Assembly: GCA_001464615.1 (NCBI GenBank)
Contig: LNFI01000028.1
Span: forward strand, 108,846-172,845
Direction of reading: 5' to 3'
DNA from: Sphingomonadales bacterium Ga0077557
GTDB lineage: Bacteria; Pseudomonadota; Alphaproteobacteria; Sphingomonadales; Sphingomonadaceae
DNA: 64,000 bases
Part shown: positions 16,913 to 26,528 of the stretch, in pieces
Layout of the letters: the number at the start of each line of letters is the position of its first letter
Position numbering within the stretch: position 1 is the stretch's first letter
Program-made: the position numbers and the translations under genes
Notes under the pieces: generated by a model
What the model saw: only the letters and a program-made list of their open reading frames with translations
What the model was told of the DNA's origin: nothing
Databases searched by the model: none

Positions 16913-18001
16913 TTATTTGAAGGCAGCGACCGTTGTAGCACCGATTTGCGGATAATCAGTAAACACCCCGTCAACGCCAAGCTTCAAATAGGCAGTGATT
17001 TCAGCGCTTAGCTGGCCATGCGTCGCCGGATTGGTGCCGTCGCGAAACAGCGCGGGCAGAAAGGCATTCTCGGCGCGGAAGGTCCAGGGATGCAGCCGGA
17101 GGCCGACGGCGTGCGCATCCGCAACCAGGCTGGTCGGGGGAGCGACGCCGTTCCAGATCATATTCTTGTTGGGACCAATGCCATAGGCATAGCGGGCGAT
17201 CGCCTTCAGCCCTTCGGGCATGGCCATCGCGGCATAGCTTGGCGCCGCTTTGTCCGCAGGGCCGCCGCTTGCGTCCATCAGCTGGATCAGCCGGATCTTG
17301 GTCAGCTTGTGCAGCGCCTTCAGATTATTCACTTCGAACGACTGGATAAACACCGGCGCATCGGCGCTGTCCCACCCCACCGCCTTCAGCTGCGCGACCA
17401 ACCGCGCCTCCATCGGCATGCCGATCGACGCGAAATAGCTGGGGTGCTTGGTTTCGGGATAAATGCCGATCGTGCGCCCAGTCTTCTTCGTCTGCGCCTT
17501 GGCCAGCGCGATGATCTCGGCAAGCGTGGGCACCTCGAATTGGCCGTCATATTTAGCGCTGTCGGGGCGCAGTTGCGGCAGGCGCTCTTTTGCACGCAAT
17601 GTCTTCAGCTCGGCGAGCGTGAAATCCTCGGTGAACCAGCCAGTGTGCGATTCACCGTCGATCACCTTGGTCGCTTTCCGATCCGCGAATTCGGGATGCG
17701 TGGCGACATCGGTGGTGCCAGTGATGTCATTTTCGTGTCGCGCGACGAAGATATCATCCTTGGTGAAGACCAGATCGGGTTCAATGAAATCGGCACCCTG
17801 CTCGATCGCCAGTGTATAGGAGGCAAGCGTATGTTCGGGGCGCAGCCCGCTCGCGCCGCGATGGGCGATGACGATCGGGGACGAAAGCGATTTGACAGGA
17901 GCCATGGCGACAGTCTGCCCGCTTGCTGGCACGGATACCAGCACCGCGATCGTCAGGCCGATGCGATTCCACTTGCCTAAGCTGACCCAAATCCGTTTCA
18001 T
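16913..18001 (-). CDS. glpQ: Periplasmic glycerophosphodiester phosphodiesterase
   Basis: A 362-residue exported enzyme that cleaves glycerophosphodiesters to glycerol-3-phosphate and an alcohol. The N-terminus carries a cleavable signal (about 1-28). The GDPD barrel starts with IAHRGASGLRPEHT, containing the catalytic His, then FIEPDLVFTKDD with the metal-binding Glu and Asp, and VARHEND with the second catalytic His. The long insert typical of periplasmic GlpQ is present. The start lies next to the divergent aldehyde oxidoreductase operon (start at 18071), so the 69 bp between must hold both promoters. No transporter gene for glycerol-3-phosphate is adjacent. Confidence 0.93.
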   Translation of the reverse strand: MKRIWVSLGKWNRIGLTIAVLVSVPASGQTVAMAPVKSLSSPIVIAHRGASGLRPEHTLASYTLAIEQGADFIEPDLVFTKDDIFVARHENDITGTTDVATHPEFADRKATKVIDGESHTGWFTEDFTLAELKTLRAKERLPQLRPDSAKYDGQFEVPTLAEIIALAKAQTKKTGRTIGIYPETKHPSYFASIGMPMEARLVAQLKAVGWDSADAPVFIQSFEVNNLKALHKLTKIRLIQLMDASGGPADKAAPSYAAMAMPEGLKAIARYAYGIGPNKNMIWNGVAPPTSLVADAHAVGLRLHPWTFRAENAFLPALFRDGTNPATHGQLSAEITAYLKLGVDGVFTDYPQIGATTVAAFK

Positions 18002-18070
18002 ATGGCAATCCTTCTCGCCGAACCCCAGATAGCAACCGCGCGTTACAGCATCCCTTCAGGAGGGGCACCC

Positions 18071-18562
18071 ATGCACTTCACCATCAACGGCAACCGACAC
18101 GAGGCTGAGCCGGATATTCGCACCTCGCTGCTCGATGTGCTGCGCGATCATGCCGGACTGCCCGGCACCAAAAAGGGCTGTGATCATGGTCAATGCGGTG
18201 CCTGTACGGTGCTGGTCAACGGCAGGCGGATCAACAGCTGCCTGACGCTGGCTGTAATGCATCAGGATGATGAGATTGTGACGATCGAAGGGCTCGCTTC
18301 TGGCGATGCGCTCCACCCGATGCAGGCCGCCTTTATCACGCATGACGGCTTTCAATGCGGCTTCTGCACGCCGGGCCAGATCTGCTCGGCGGTCGCGATG
18401 CTTGACGAGGTCAAGGCCGGCTGGGCAAGCCATGTCAGCGGATCGCTCGACGATATCACGCTCAATGACGATGAGATTTCGGAGCGGATGAGCGGCAATC
18501 TCTGCCGGTGCTCGGCCTATCCCAATATCGTCGATGCGATCCGCGAGGTAGCCGGGGCATGA
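18071..18562 (+). CDS. paoA: Aldehyde oxidoreductase, [2Fe-2S] subunit
   Basis: The small subunit of a xanthine-oxidase-family molybdoenzyme, passing electrons from molybdenum to FAD. The 163-residue protein has the plant-ferredoxin-type cluster at Cys37, Cys42, Cys45 and Cys57 (CDHGQCGAC) and a second cluster in the helical domain (CGFCTPGQ and CRC). A strong ribosome binding site, AGGAGG, precedes ATG 18071. No twin-arginine signal is present, unlike E. coli PaoA, so this enzyme probably stays in the cytoplasm unless the start is misplaced. It is the first gene of a five-gene operon (18071-23392) whose stop overlaps the next start by 4 bp. Confidence 0.92.
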   Translation: MHFTINGNRHEAEPDIRTSLLDVLRDHAGLPGTKKGCDHGQCGACTVLVNGRRINSCLTLAVMHQDDEIVTIEGLASGDALHPMQAAFITHDGFQCGFCTPGQICSAVAMLDEVKAGWASHVSGSLDDITLNDDEISERMSGNLCRCSAYPNIVDAIREVAGA

Positions 18563-19542
18563 AGCATTTTGACTATGTGAAGGCGGACAACCCCGAAGCC
18601 GCCGTCGCCGCTGGGGGTGCGGGCACGCATTTCATCGCAGGCGGCACCAACCTGCTCGATCTGATGAAATTGCAGATCGAAACCCCAGGCAAGCTCGTCG
18701 ATATCTCTCGCCTCGATCTCGCGACGATCACCGAAACGGCGGAAGGCGGCCTGTCGATCGGGGCGCTCGTCACCAATAGTGATCTCGCGCAGGACGCACG
18801 GATTCGGGCGCGCTACCCGGTGCTCGCCCGCGCGCTGCTCGCCGGTGCCTCGCCGCAACTGCGCAACAAGGCGACGACGGGCGGCAATCTGCTCCAGCGT
18901 ACCCGCTGCTATTATTTCTATGACATGGCTCGCGCCTGCAACAAGCGTGAACCCGGCATCGGCTGCGCCGCGCAAGGGGGCTTTAACCGGATCATGGCGG
19001 TGCTCGGCACCAGCGAGGACTGTATCGCCACGCACCCAAGCGACATGGCAGTGGCCATGCGCGCGCTGGATGCGGTGGTGGTGACGCTGCAACCCGGCGG
19101 CGACCGGCGACGGATTGCGCTGGGCGACTTCTACCAGCTGCCTGGCGACACGCCGCAGATCGAAAACGCCCTCCAGCCCGGCGAACTGATCACCCATGTC
19201 GAGCTGCCCCCCGCGCCGCAGGGCAAGCAAGTCTATCGCAAGGTTCGCGACCGGGCGTCCTACGCCTTTGCGCTGCTGTCGGTCGCTGCGATCGTCGCGG
19301 TTAAGGACGGCAAGATCGCCAGCGCCGCGCTGGCATTTGGCGGAATCGGCACGGTGCCATGGCGTGACCCGGCGGTTGAGGCCGCGTTGATCGGGCAGGT
19401 GCCCTCGACCGCCGTGTTCGACGCTGCTGCGGATGCCTTGCTGGCCGACGCCCGCGGGCAGGGGACCAATGACTTCAAGATACCGCTTGCAAGGCGCGTG
19501 CTGATCGCCACCCTGAGAGAACTGACCGGAGAGGCGGCATGA
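18559..19542 (+). CDS. paoB: Aldehyde oxidoreductase, FAD-binding subunit
   Basis: The middle subunit, 327 residues, of the CO-dehydrogenase-medium-chain family. The FAD-binding segments [14 protein letters not shown] near the N-terminus and [13 protein letters not shown] in the middle are diagnostic. The [21 protein letters not shown] block has several cysteines that in the PaoB type bind an extra [4Fe-4S] cluster, a feature known from E. coli PaoABC and here inferred from the similar spacing. It takes electrons from the iron-sulfur subunit and passes them to an acceptor, probably oxygen or ferredoxin. Starts and stops overlap those of its neighbours. Confidence 0.92.
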   Translation: MKHFDYVKADNPEAAVAAGGAGTHFIAGGTNLLDLMKLQIETPGKLVDISRLDLATITETAEGGLSIGALVTNSDLAQDARIRARYPVLARALLAGASPQLRNKATTGGNLLQRTRCYYFYDMARACNKREPGIGCAAQGGFNRIMAVLGTSEDCIATHPSDMAVAMRALDAVVVTLQPGGDRRRIALGDFYQLPGDTPQIENALQPGELITHVELPPAPQGKQVYRKVRDRASYAFALLSVAAIVAVKDGKIASAALAFGGIGTVPWRDPAVEAALIGQVPSTAVFDAAADALLADARGQGTNDFKIPLARRVLIATLRELTGEAA

Positions 19543-21752
19543 CCGACCATAAGATGGATGCCGATTATGGCGCGTCGGCGCTAGATCGTGGCGTGCAGGG
19601 GCTGCTCGGCAAGGGTGTCGACCGGACCGACGGGTTCGCCAAGGTAACTGGCGCGGCGCGCTATGCCGCTGATCAGCGCCCCAAGGGCAAGCTGGCCTAT
19701 GGCTATGCCGTCACCGCGACAATCGCGGTCGGCACGGTCAAATCGGTCGATATCATCGAGGCGGCGTTGATGCCCGGCGTGATCACTATCATCACCGACG
19801 ACCCCCGCCTGCCCAGCGAATCCCCCAATATTGGCGCAGACATGGCCCCGCGCTTCGACGGTGTTGTGGAAAGCTATGGCCAGATCGTCGCGCTCGTCGT
19901 CGCCGAAAGCTTTGAGCAGGCCCGCGCCGCCGCGATGGCGGTGACGGTCGATTACGCCCCGCAAAAGGGCAAGTTCGATACGATGGCCAATATCGACAGC
20001 GCCAAGCCGCCGCACGAAGGATCCATGCTGCCCGATGCGATCAAGGGCGATGTCGACGCGGCGATGGCGGCTGCAGACGTTACCGTCGATGTCACCTATT
20101 CAACGCCCTATCAGGTCCATGCCGCGATGGAGCCACACGCCGCCGTCGCCGAATGGGATGGCGATGATCTGACGCTCTATGGCTCGATCCAGATTTTCCG
20201 CGCCGCGCGGCCCTTGCTTGCCAAGTCACTGGGCATCGATATCGCCCGTATCCGGATGCTCTCACCCTATATCGGCGGCGGGTTCGGCGGAAAGATTGGC
20301 GGCCCGGAGATGGTGCTCGCCTCGATCGCCGCGCAAGCCGTTGGTCGCCCGGTGCGGGTGGCGATGACGCGCCAGCAGCTGTTCCATTCGATTTTCGGTC
20401 GGTCGGATACGCACCAGCGCATCCGCCTCGCCGCGACGGCAGACGGCAAGTTGACGGGGATGGCGCAGGACAGCGTCGTTAGCCAAAAAGTCGGCGTGAG
20501 CTTCTTCGAGCCCGTCGCGCTTGGTGCATTGTCACTTTATGCGTCTCCGGCGCGGCAGTTCACGACGAAGATCGTCAAATTGAACGTCACCCGCGCTGGC
20601 GCCGTGCGTGCGCCGGGCGAAGCGGTCGGCATGATGGCGCTCGAAACAGCGATGGATGAGATGGCCGAGCAATTGGGGCTCGACCCGATCGCGTTTCGCA
20701 AATTGAACGAGCCCGATGTCGATCCGATGCGTGGCGTGCCCTTCTCCACGCGCCGTCTCAATGATTGCCTTGATGAGGGCGCAAAGCGCTTTGGCTGGGA
20801 TAAGCGCGTCGCGACACCGGGGTCGGTGCGTGAGGGCGAATGGCTGATTGGCATGGGCATGGCGACTGCCGCCCGCGTCAATTTCCTCGCCAACAGCGAC
20901 GCGCGGGTTCGCCTGACGCCAGATGGCGTGGCCGAAATCGAAACCGACATGACCGATATCGGCACCGGCACCTATACGATCCTGGCGCAGATTGCGGGCG
21001 AGATGCTTGGGCTGCCGATTGACAAGGTGACGGTGAAGCTGGGCGATTCGAATTACCCCGTTGCCGCTGGATCGGGGGGCTCCTTTGGCGCGGCATCCAG
21101 CGGATCGTCGGTCCAGCTGGCCTGCGACGATATCGTCGCCGAACTCGCGCGCCGGATGGATGCGAAGCCCGAAGACATGACGCTGAAGGACGGCCACGCC
21201 ATCGCCGGCAACAAGCGCGTGCCGATCAGCGCGCTGATCGGTGATGCGCCGATCGAGGCGATGGGCAGCCTGCGCCCCGGCACCAATAGCCGCACCTTCA
21301 GCCAGGCGACGCACGGCGCGCAATTTGCTGAGGTCGCGGTCAATGCGGTGACCGGTGAAGTCCGCGTTCGGCGGATGCTCGGCGTGTTCGATTGCGGGCG
21401 TATCCTGAATGCCAAGACCGCGCGCAGCCAGGCGCTGGGCGGGATGATCTGGGGGATTGGCTATGCGCTGCATGAAGATGCGGTGCTTGATCAGCGCAGC
21501 GGATCGTACGTCAACCGCGATCTCGGCGAATATCACATCCCGGTGAACGCCGATGTCCCGCAGATTGAGGCTTATTTTGTCGAGGAGATCGACAACCACG
21601 CCAGCCCGGTCGGGGCGAAGGGGATCGGCGAGCTGGGCATTTCGGGCGCGGGTGCAGCGGTCACCAACGCGATCTACAACGCGACCGGGGTGCGCGTCCG
21701 CGACTGGCCGATGACGCTCGACCAGATTTTGCCGGGGTTGCCGGCGGTTTGA
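19539..21752 (+). CDS. paoC: Aldehyde oxidoreductase, molybdenum-binding subunit
   Basis: The large catalytic subunit, 737 residues, binding molybdopterin cytosine dinucleotide. Family blocks seen are the TGAARYAAD start, the [10 protein letters not shown] loop (about 247-256), AVRAPGEA, which contacts the cofactor, and near the C-terminus GAKGIGELG, where Glu is the catalytic base. Together with paoA and paoB it forms an alpha-beta-gamma enzyme that oxidises aldehydes, often aromatic ones, to acids. Xanthine dehydrogenase is less likely because its substrate-binding residues are fused into larger chains. A palindromic repeat separates it from the two maturation genes downstream, which may affect transcription between them. 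Confidence 0.92.
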   Translation: MTDHKMDADYGASALDRGVQGLLGKGVDRTDGFAKVTGAARYAADQRPKGKLAYGYAVTATIAVGTVKSVDIIEAALMPGVITIITDDPRLPSESPNIGADMAPRFDGVVESYGQIVALVVAESFEQARAAAMAVTVDYAPQKGKFDTMANIDSAKPPHEGSMLPDAIKGDVDAAMAAADVTVDVTYSTPYQVHAAMEPHAAVAEWDGDDLTLYGSIQIFRAARPLLAKSLGIDIARIRMLSPYIGGGFGGKIGGPEMVLASIAAQAVGRPVRVAMTRQQLFHSIFGRSDTHQRIRLAATADGKLTGMAQDSVVSQKVGVSFFEPVALGALSLYASPARQFTTKIVKLNVTRAGAVRAPGEAVGMMALETAMDEMAEQLGLDPIAFRKLNEPDVDPMRGVPFSTRRLNDCLDEGAKRFGWDKRVATPGSVREGEWLIGMGMATAARVNFLANSDARVRLTPDGVAEIETDMTDIGTGTYTILAQIAGEMLGLPIDKVTVKLGDSNYPVAAGSGGSFGAASSGSSVQLACDDIVAELARRMDAKPEDMTLKDGHAIAGNKRVPISALIGDAPIEAMGSLRPGTNSRTFSQATHGAQFAEVAVNAVTGEVRVRRMLGVFDCGRILNAKTARSQALGGMIWGIGYALHEDAVLDQRSGSYVNRDLGEYHIPVNADVPQIEAYFVEEIDNHASPVGAKGIGELGISGAGAAVTNAIYNATGVRVRDWPMTLDQILPGLPAV

Positions 21753-21760
21753 TTCGCAAA

Positions 21761-21877
21761 ACCCTCTCCACTCTGGGGAGAGGGTAGGGAGAGGGGCTGC
21801 CACAGGCGGTATCGCTTGTGGCAGCCCCTCTCCGACCGCCCGATGGGCGGCCACCTCTCCCCGGAGGGGAAAGGGTA
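21761..21877. repeat. Palindromic repeat (CTCTCC family) between paoC and xdhC
   Basis: About 117 bp with ends ACCCTCTCC and GGAAAGGGT and internal hairpins, notably GGGGCTGCCACA...TGTGGCAGCCCC and CTCTCCACTCTGGGGAGAG. It sits entirely in the 144 bp gap between paoC and the XdhC gene. Its make-up resembles the element that is inserted in the mutase gene at 1877-2007, but the sequence is a different subfamily. Confidence 0.82.
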
Positions 21878-21896
21878 GGAATAGAAGAAGGTTTTT

Positions 21897-22820
21897 ATGG
21901 CCGATAACGATTCCGTCCTTACCGCCGCCGCCGCCTGGAAAGGCGCACCGATGGCGATTGCCACCGTCGTCTCGACCTGGGGCTCTGCCCCGCGTCCGCG
22001 CGGCAGCCATATGCTCGTCCACCAGGATGGCCGGTTCGAAGGATCGGTGTCGGGCGGGTGCGTTGAAAGCGATATCATGGCCGCCGCCGCCGAAGTCATC
22101 GCTGGGTCGCCATTCCAGCTGAAACGGTACGGCGTGGCGGATGCTGCCGCCTGGGAAGTCGGCCTGCCCTGCGGCGGCGAGATCGAGGTGCTGGTCCAGC
22201 CGGTGTCAGCGGAAGGGTTCGACCCCGAATTGTTCGATCGGATCACCGAAGCACGCGAGGCAGGGAGTGCGCTGAGCGTCACGACTGATCTGTCTTCAGG
22301 CCAAAGTTCGCTGCGCACGATCGAGGGTGCCGCCTTCATTAATCGATACGAGCCCCCCCGTCGGTTGCTGATCATCGGCGCGGTCCAGATTGCGCAGGCG
22401 CTGGCGGGACTCGCCCGTGAACTTGGCATCCAAACGATCGTTATCGATCCCCGCGCTCGCTTCCTTACCGAAGCGCGTTTTCCCGGCGTGACGCTTGATG
22501 ATCGCTGGCCGGATGAAGCGGTTGCGGCCTATGCGCCCGGTCCCGTGACGGCGGTGGTGACCCTCAGCCACGATACCAAGATTGACGATCCCGCGCTGAT
22601 CGCGGCGCTGGCGGCCCCCACAGGCTATGTCGGCGCGCTTGGTTCGCGTCGCAGCCATGCCGCGCGGCGCGAACGACTGGCAGCCGCTGGCGTTAGCGAG
22701 GCTGATCTCGACCGGATCGATGCCCCCGTCGGCCTGGATATCGGCGCCATCGGTCCGGCTGAGATCGCGCTGTCGGTCGCCGCCGCGATGGTCGCTGCTT
22801 TCCACGCCACCGCGCGATGA
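21897..22820 (+). CDS. xdhC: XdhC/PaoD-type molybdenum cofactor insertion chaperone
   Basis: A 307-residue protein that binds molybdopterin cofactor, promotes its sulfuration and inserts it into the apo-enzyme. The N-terminal XdhC/CoxI domain shows STWGSAPRPRGSHM and GSVSGGCVESD, and a C-terminal Rossmann domain follows (RRLLIIGAVQIAQALAGLA, and later YVGALGSRRSHAARRERL). In many paoABC operons the last gene, paoD, has this role. The stop overlaps the start of the cytidylyltransferase gene by 4 bp, so the two maturation factors are made together. Confidence 0.9.
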   Translation: MADNDSVLTAAAAWKGAPMAIATVVSTWGSAPRPRGSHMLVHQDGRFEGSVSGGCVESDIMAAAAEVIAGSPFQLKRYGVADAAAWEVGLPCGGEIEVLVQPVSAEGFDPELFDRITEAREAGSALSVTTDLSSGQSSLRTIEGAAFINRYEPPRRLLIIGAVQIAQALAGLARELGIQTIVIDPRARFLTEARFPGVTLDDRWPDEAVAAYAPGPVTAVVTLSHDTKIDDPALIAALAAPTGYVGALGSRRSHAARRERLAAAGVSEADLDRIDAPVGLDIGAIGPAEIALSVAAAMVAAFHATAR

Positions 22821-23392
22821 TCGCCGCCGAGCGGACCTTGCTGGTGCTGCTCGCCGCCGGGCAATCGCGGCGCTTTGGCCATGCTGACAAGCTGGCGGTT
22901 GATTTCCTTGGCCAGCCGCTCGCGTTGCACGTCGTCACAGCACTCGCCGGGGTACCGTTTCTGCAACGGGTGGCGATTGTCTCGGGCACCCGGATTGATT
23001 TTGCCAGCCATGGCTATGGCGAGATCGTTAATCCGGCGCCGGAGACGGGATTGTCGGTCTCGGTAAGGCTCGGCATTGCTGCGGCACAGGCGCTCGGGGC
23101 ATCGGCGGTGCTGATCGCGCTCGCGGATATGCCGCGCGTGACGGCGGCGCATTTCCGCCGCCTGCTCGATGCCGCCGACAGCGCCGATGCCGTCATCGCG
23201 TCAAGCGATGGTCGCCACCCAAGCCCGCCCGCGCTGTTCGCTGCCGGCTGTTTTGATGCCTTGTTGCGCGCTGAGGGCGACGAAGGCGGTCGCGCGCTGA
23301 TCCGCGCTGGCCAGCATGTCGTCGCCAGCCCCGAAGAGCTGATCGATATCGATACGCCCGAAGATCTGGAGCATCTGCGCGCGCTGGTGTGA
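22817..23392 (+). CDS. mocA: Molybdenum cofactor cytidylyltransferase
   Basis: A 191-residue nucleotidyltransferase of the MobA/MocA fold that attaches CMP to molybdopterin to give the cytosine dinucleotide form used by PaoC-type enzymes. The glycine-rich LLAAGQSRRFGHADKL block holds the nucleotide, and LIALADMPRV gives the metal-binding Asp. The proximity to paoABC and XdhC favours MocA (CTP) rather than MobA (GTP). Its stop lies 3 bp from the end of the convergent prmA gene. The operon is therefore self-contained for enzyme and cofactor finishing. Confidence 0.9.
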   Translation: MIAAERTLLVLLAAGQSRRFGHADKLAVDFLGQPLALHVVTALAGVPFLQRVAIVSGTRIDFASHGYGEIVNPAPETGLSVSVRLGIAAAQALGASAVLIALADMPRVTAAHFRRLLDAADSADAVIASSDGRHPSPPALFAAGCFDALLRAEGDEGGRALIRAGQHVVASPEELIDIDTPEDLEHLRALV

Positions 23393-23395
23393 TCC

Positions 23396-24367
23396 TCACC
23401 AGCTGCCGAAATTGGGGGTATCGGGCATCGGCGGGCCCTGGCGCGATACGCGATCCTGACCATAGCGCCGCCTTTTGCGCAACATCAGTGTGGGCCAATC
23501 GCCCATCGTTATCCGGCCGACCGGCACCAACCCCTGCCGCCGATACGCCGCCACAACATTGGCGGCCTGACTGGTCAGCAGCCCGGCCAGCACCAATATG
23601 CCGCCTGGGGCGACCGCCATGCCAATGCTGGGGGCGAGTGCGATTAATGGACCGGCCAGGATATTGGCAATCACCAGATCATAGGGCGCGCGCGCGATCA
23701 GCAGGGGGTGCTGCAACCCCGGTGCGGTGGCGAGGGCGATTTGCCCGCGATGTTTGCCAAGGGCGACGCCGTTGATCGCTGCATTTTCCGCCGTCACCGC
23801 AATCGATGCCGGATCAATGTCGGACGCCGTTGCATAGGCATTGGGCCAAAGATGCATCGCGGCAAAGCCAAGCAAGCCGGTCCCAGTGCCGATATCAATC
23901 AGGTTGCGCACCTGCACGCCGCTGCGCCTCAATTCGTCCAGCATCGTGAGACAGCCGCTGGTCGTGTCGTGATGACCGGTGCCAAAGGCGCGGCTCGCTT
24001 CGATCTGGAAGGCGCGCATGCCGGGCGGCGTCTTCGTCGCATTGGACGCCGTGTGGACGAAAAAGCGGCCCGCCGTCACCGGTGCCAGCCCGGCCTGGCT
24101 CATTGTCACCCAATCGGCATCGACAATCCGTTCGGGTCGCGCCTTGTGCTGCACCGCGCTGGGCACAAGCGCGCGGATCGTCTTGAGCGTGGCGGCGCTC
24201 GGCTTGCCCTCAAAATAGGCTTCAAGCTGCCAATCACTGGCATCGTCGGGTGTTAGCTCGCAGGTCATCAGCACCGGGGGCGGATCCAGGCCCAGATCGT
24301 CGCTCGCATCGATCGCCTCAGCCTCGGCACGGGTGCAGGGCAGAGTAACCTTCCAGCTATCGGACAT
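23396..24367 (-). CDS. prmA: Ribosomal protein L11 methyltransferase
   Basis: A 323-residue SAM-dependent enzyme that trimethylates ribosomal protein L11. The C-terminal methyltransferase domain shows the SAM motif NLIDIGTGTGLLGFAA, with LVIANILAGPLIALAP as the NxLxxPL-like catalytic block. The FGTGHHDTTSGCL segment just before it is a hallmark of PrmA. The N-terminal substrate recognition domain is present though diverged. The start overlaps the 3' end of the SDR gene on the same strand by 11 bp. The protein ends with about 24 residues (RYGQDRVSRQGPPMPDTPNFGSW) beyond the usual fold, a proline-rich tail also seen in sphingomonad homologues as far as I recall. Confidence 0.92.
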   Translation of the reverse strand: MSDSWKVTLPCTRAEAEAIDASDDLGLDPPPVLMTCELTPDDASDWQLEAYFEGKPSAATLKTIRALVPSAVQHKARPERIVDADWVTMSQAGLAPVTAGRFFVHTASNATKTPPGMRAFQIEASRAFGTGHHDTTSGCLTMLDELRRSGVQVRNLIDIGTGTGLLGFAAMHLWPNAYATASDIDPASIAVTAENAAINGVALGKHRGQIALATAPGLQHPLLIARAPYDLVIANILAGPLIALAPSIGMAVAPGGILVLAGLLTSQAANVVAAYRRQGLVPVGRITMGDWPTLMLRKRRRYGQDRVSRQGPPMPDTPNFGSW

Positions 24368-25055
24368 AGCTGGCGCCGTTGACGTCGATCACGCTGCCGG
24401 TCATCGACGGCGGCGCATCAATCGCCAGAAAACGGGCAGCGGTGGCCACTTCATCGGGCATGGCGACTCGGCCAAGCGGAATGTCGGCGAGCAATTTGTC
24501 GCCCCCTCTGCTTGCCAGATAGTCCTCGGCCATGCCGGTCATCGTAAAGCCGGGGCAGATTGCGAATGCCAAAATGCCGTCGCGCGCATAGCCCCGCGCG
24601 ATCGTTTTGGTCATTGCCACCATCCCGGCTTTGGAGGCGGCATAATGCCAGTGCGCCGGGCTGTCGCCGCGATAGGCGGCGCGGCTGGCGATATTGACGA
24701 TCCGCCCGCCTGATCCGCGCTGCTGCCAGTGGCGCACCGCCAAGCGGCAGAGTTCGGCCGAGGCGGTCAGGTTGACGCGCATCGTCCGTTCCCAATTGGC
24801 GACCCAGGCGGCATCATCCTGATCGATCGGGTTATCGTCGAAAATCCCGGCATTGTTGATCAGCACGTCGATCGTGCCGCCCAACTGATCAAGCGCTGCT
24901 TGCCACAGCGCCGCCGGGGCACCGGGACTGCTGAAATCGGCAGCGATTCCGCTCGTCGTGCCGTGGCCGATCAGCGTGACTTCAGGCAAATCGAGCGCGC
25001 TTGCAATCGCCGCACCGATGCCGCGTGACGAGCCTGTCAGGAGAATATTTTTCAT
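24357..25055 (-). CDS. Short-chain dehydrogenase/reductase
   Basis: A 232-residue NAD(P)-dependent oxidoreductase of the classical SDR family. The cofactor motif TGSSRGIGAAI is at the N-terminus, NNAG stabilises the central sheet, and the catalytic Ser-Tyr-Lys triad is in NIASRAAYRGDSPAHWHYAASK, shown here by its final YAASK. No pathway-specific feature identifies the substrate; a FabG-like ketoreductase role is one option. It is upstream of and overlaps prmA by 11 bp, so the two are cotranscribed. A 83 bp gap separates it from the chemoreceptor genes. Confidence 0.88.
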   Translation of the reverse strand: MKNILLTGSSRGIGAAIASALDLPEVTLIGHGTTSGIAADFSSPGAPAALWQAALDQLGGTIDVLINNAGIFDDNPIDQDDAAWVANWERTMRVNLTASAELCRLAVRHWQQRGSGGRIVNIASRAAYRGDSPAHWHYAASKAGMVAMTKTIARGYARDGILAFAICPGFTMTGMAEDYLASRGGDKLLADIPLGRVAMPDEVATAARFLAIDAPPSMTGSVIDVNGASYVR

Positions 25056-25138
25056 TCAAACAGTTTAGCGGTTCCCCGCCGGTTCGTCACCCCGGCGTGC
25101 GTTTCGAGTGTGCCGGCGCAACCGAATTGGCGGTGCCG

Positions 25139-26509
25139 TTAAGCCGCAACGCTGGCCGAAAACGTATCGGCGGCGCCCTTCAACCCGCCGAGCCGATCAT
25201 CGACTTCACCAAAGGCGCGTTCGAGCGAATCGAAATCGCTGGCGACGGCCTCGGTGTCCGCGCGGATTGTGGCGATGGTATGCGACATTGAATCGGCGGT
25301 AAGCGCGGTTTCGTCGACGCTGGCGGTAATTGCGGTCACCGTCTGCGCCTGGGTTTCCATCGCGCGGCGAATCTTGTCGGCAGACGCTTGCACCTCGGCG
25401 ACGGTCGATCGGATCGAACTGGTCGTCTCGACGCTTGATCGCGTGGCGGCCTGAATCGCGGCGATTTTGCTGGCGATATCATCGGTCGCGCGCGCGGTCT
25501 GGTTGGCCAGGCTTTTCACTTCCTGCGCCACCACTGCAAAGCCGCGCCCGGCATCGCCAGCGCGTGCGGCTTCAATCGTCGCGTTGAGCGCCAGCAAATT
25601 GGTCTGCCCGGCAATGTCGCGGATCAACCCCAGGATCGATTCGATCGATTTGGCGTGGTCGCTCAGCGCCTCCGACATGCCGACCGCGGCCCCTGCCTGG
25701 CCGCTCGCACGGGTGGCGATATCGGCCGCCGCTTCGACTTCTTGGCGGACATCTTCAATCGCGTGGATCAGCCCGGCCGCCGTTTGTGCTGCCTCGCGCA
25801 TCGCGAGCGCCGATTCTTCCGCAGCATTGGCGACTTCAGAGGTTTTGCCCAGGATGCCACGCGCCGAACGTGATGCTTTTTGCGCTTGCACGCGAATCCG
25901 GTTGCCCAGCGCCGCCGTGCCTTCGATCGACGTGGCAATGCTCTCGCGAAACTGCGCTGATCGGCTGCCGCGCTCCTCACGGGCGAGCTGGGCATCGCGC
26001 ATGCCAAGATAGGTGGTCATCACATCGGCCTCGACCAGCGCGAGCCGCTGGACGATATCGGCAAGGTGCTGAATGCGCTGCGTATCGCCGCCCAGCTTGG
26101 CAGCAATGATCGCCAGCGTCCGGCTATGCGCCAGGCTGAGCGAGGACAGCAGCGCCGGCAGCGGAATCTTGCCTTCATGGGTTTCGCTGGCATGGTTGAA
26201 GGCCTTGCGCATCCATTTGTCGCCAAAGGGATCGGCATATTTCAACCGCGTATATTGCGCGCTCTTCTGGACGCGCAGCGCCACAATATCATCGCTCAGC
26301 AGGCTGCGGATATGGGCCGTGACGTCGAGCGACAGATAATGCTGCCAAAACGCCCCGGCGATATCTTCTTCCGATCCGGCGACCAGGCGCGAGATTTCTG
26401 CCGCGCCCGCGCCAATCGCCCCATCCCAGTCATAATCGCCAACACATTGCGCGGCCGATCGTGCAGTACCGCTCCACCCCCCTAACGCCGTCCGGTGCAG
26501 GTCTGCCAT
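25139..26509 (-). CDS. Soluble globin-coupled methyl-accepting chemotaxis protein, predicted haem-binding
   Basis: A 456-residue chemoreceptor without any transmembrane segment. Residues about 30-175 have the helical pattern of globin-coupled sensors: the [17 protein letters not shown] segment aligns with the F-helix region of HemAT, placing His111 as predicted proximal haem ligand. A linker is followed by the signalling coiled coil with the highly conserved hairpin tip ending [19 protein letters not shown]. It is therefore a likely aerotaxis or oxygen-signalling receptor in the cytoplasm. The neighbouring gene at 26529 encodes a paralogue whose signalling half is nearly identical, pointing to tandem duplication. 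The haem assignment is inferred from alignment by eye. Confidence 0.87.
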   Translation of the reverse strand: MADLHRTALGGWSGTARSAAQCVGDYDWDGAIGAGAAEISRLVAGSEEDIAGAFWQHYLSLDVTAHIRSLLSDDIVALRVQKSAQYTRLKYADPFGDKWMRKAFNHASETHEGKIPLPALLSSLSLAHSRTLAIIAAKLGGDTQRIQHLADIVQRLALVEADVMTTYLGMRDAQLAREERGSRSAQFRESIATSIEGTAALGNRIRVQAQKASRSARGILGKTSEVANAAEESALAMREAAQTAAGLIHAIEDVRQEVEAAADIATRASGQAGAAVGMSEALSDHAKSIESILGLIRDIAGQTNLLALNATIEAARAGDAGRGFAVVAQEVKSLANQTARATDDIASKIAAIQAATRSSVETTSSIRSTVAEVQASADKIRRAMETQAQTVTAITASVDETALTADSMSHTIATIRADTEAVASDFDSLERAFGEVDDRLGGLKGAADTFSASVAA

Positions 26510-26528
26510 GCCGAAATAATCCTCTTCT

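Noticed and set aside
20532..22022. A 496-residue antisense frame across paoC and the start of xdhC
   Set aside because: It crosses two genes and a palindromic repeat and has no protein-like features.
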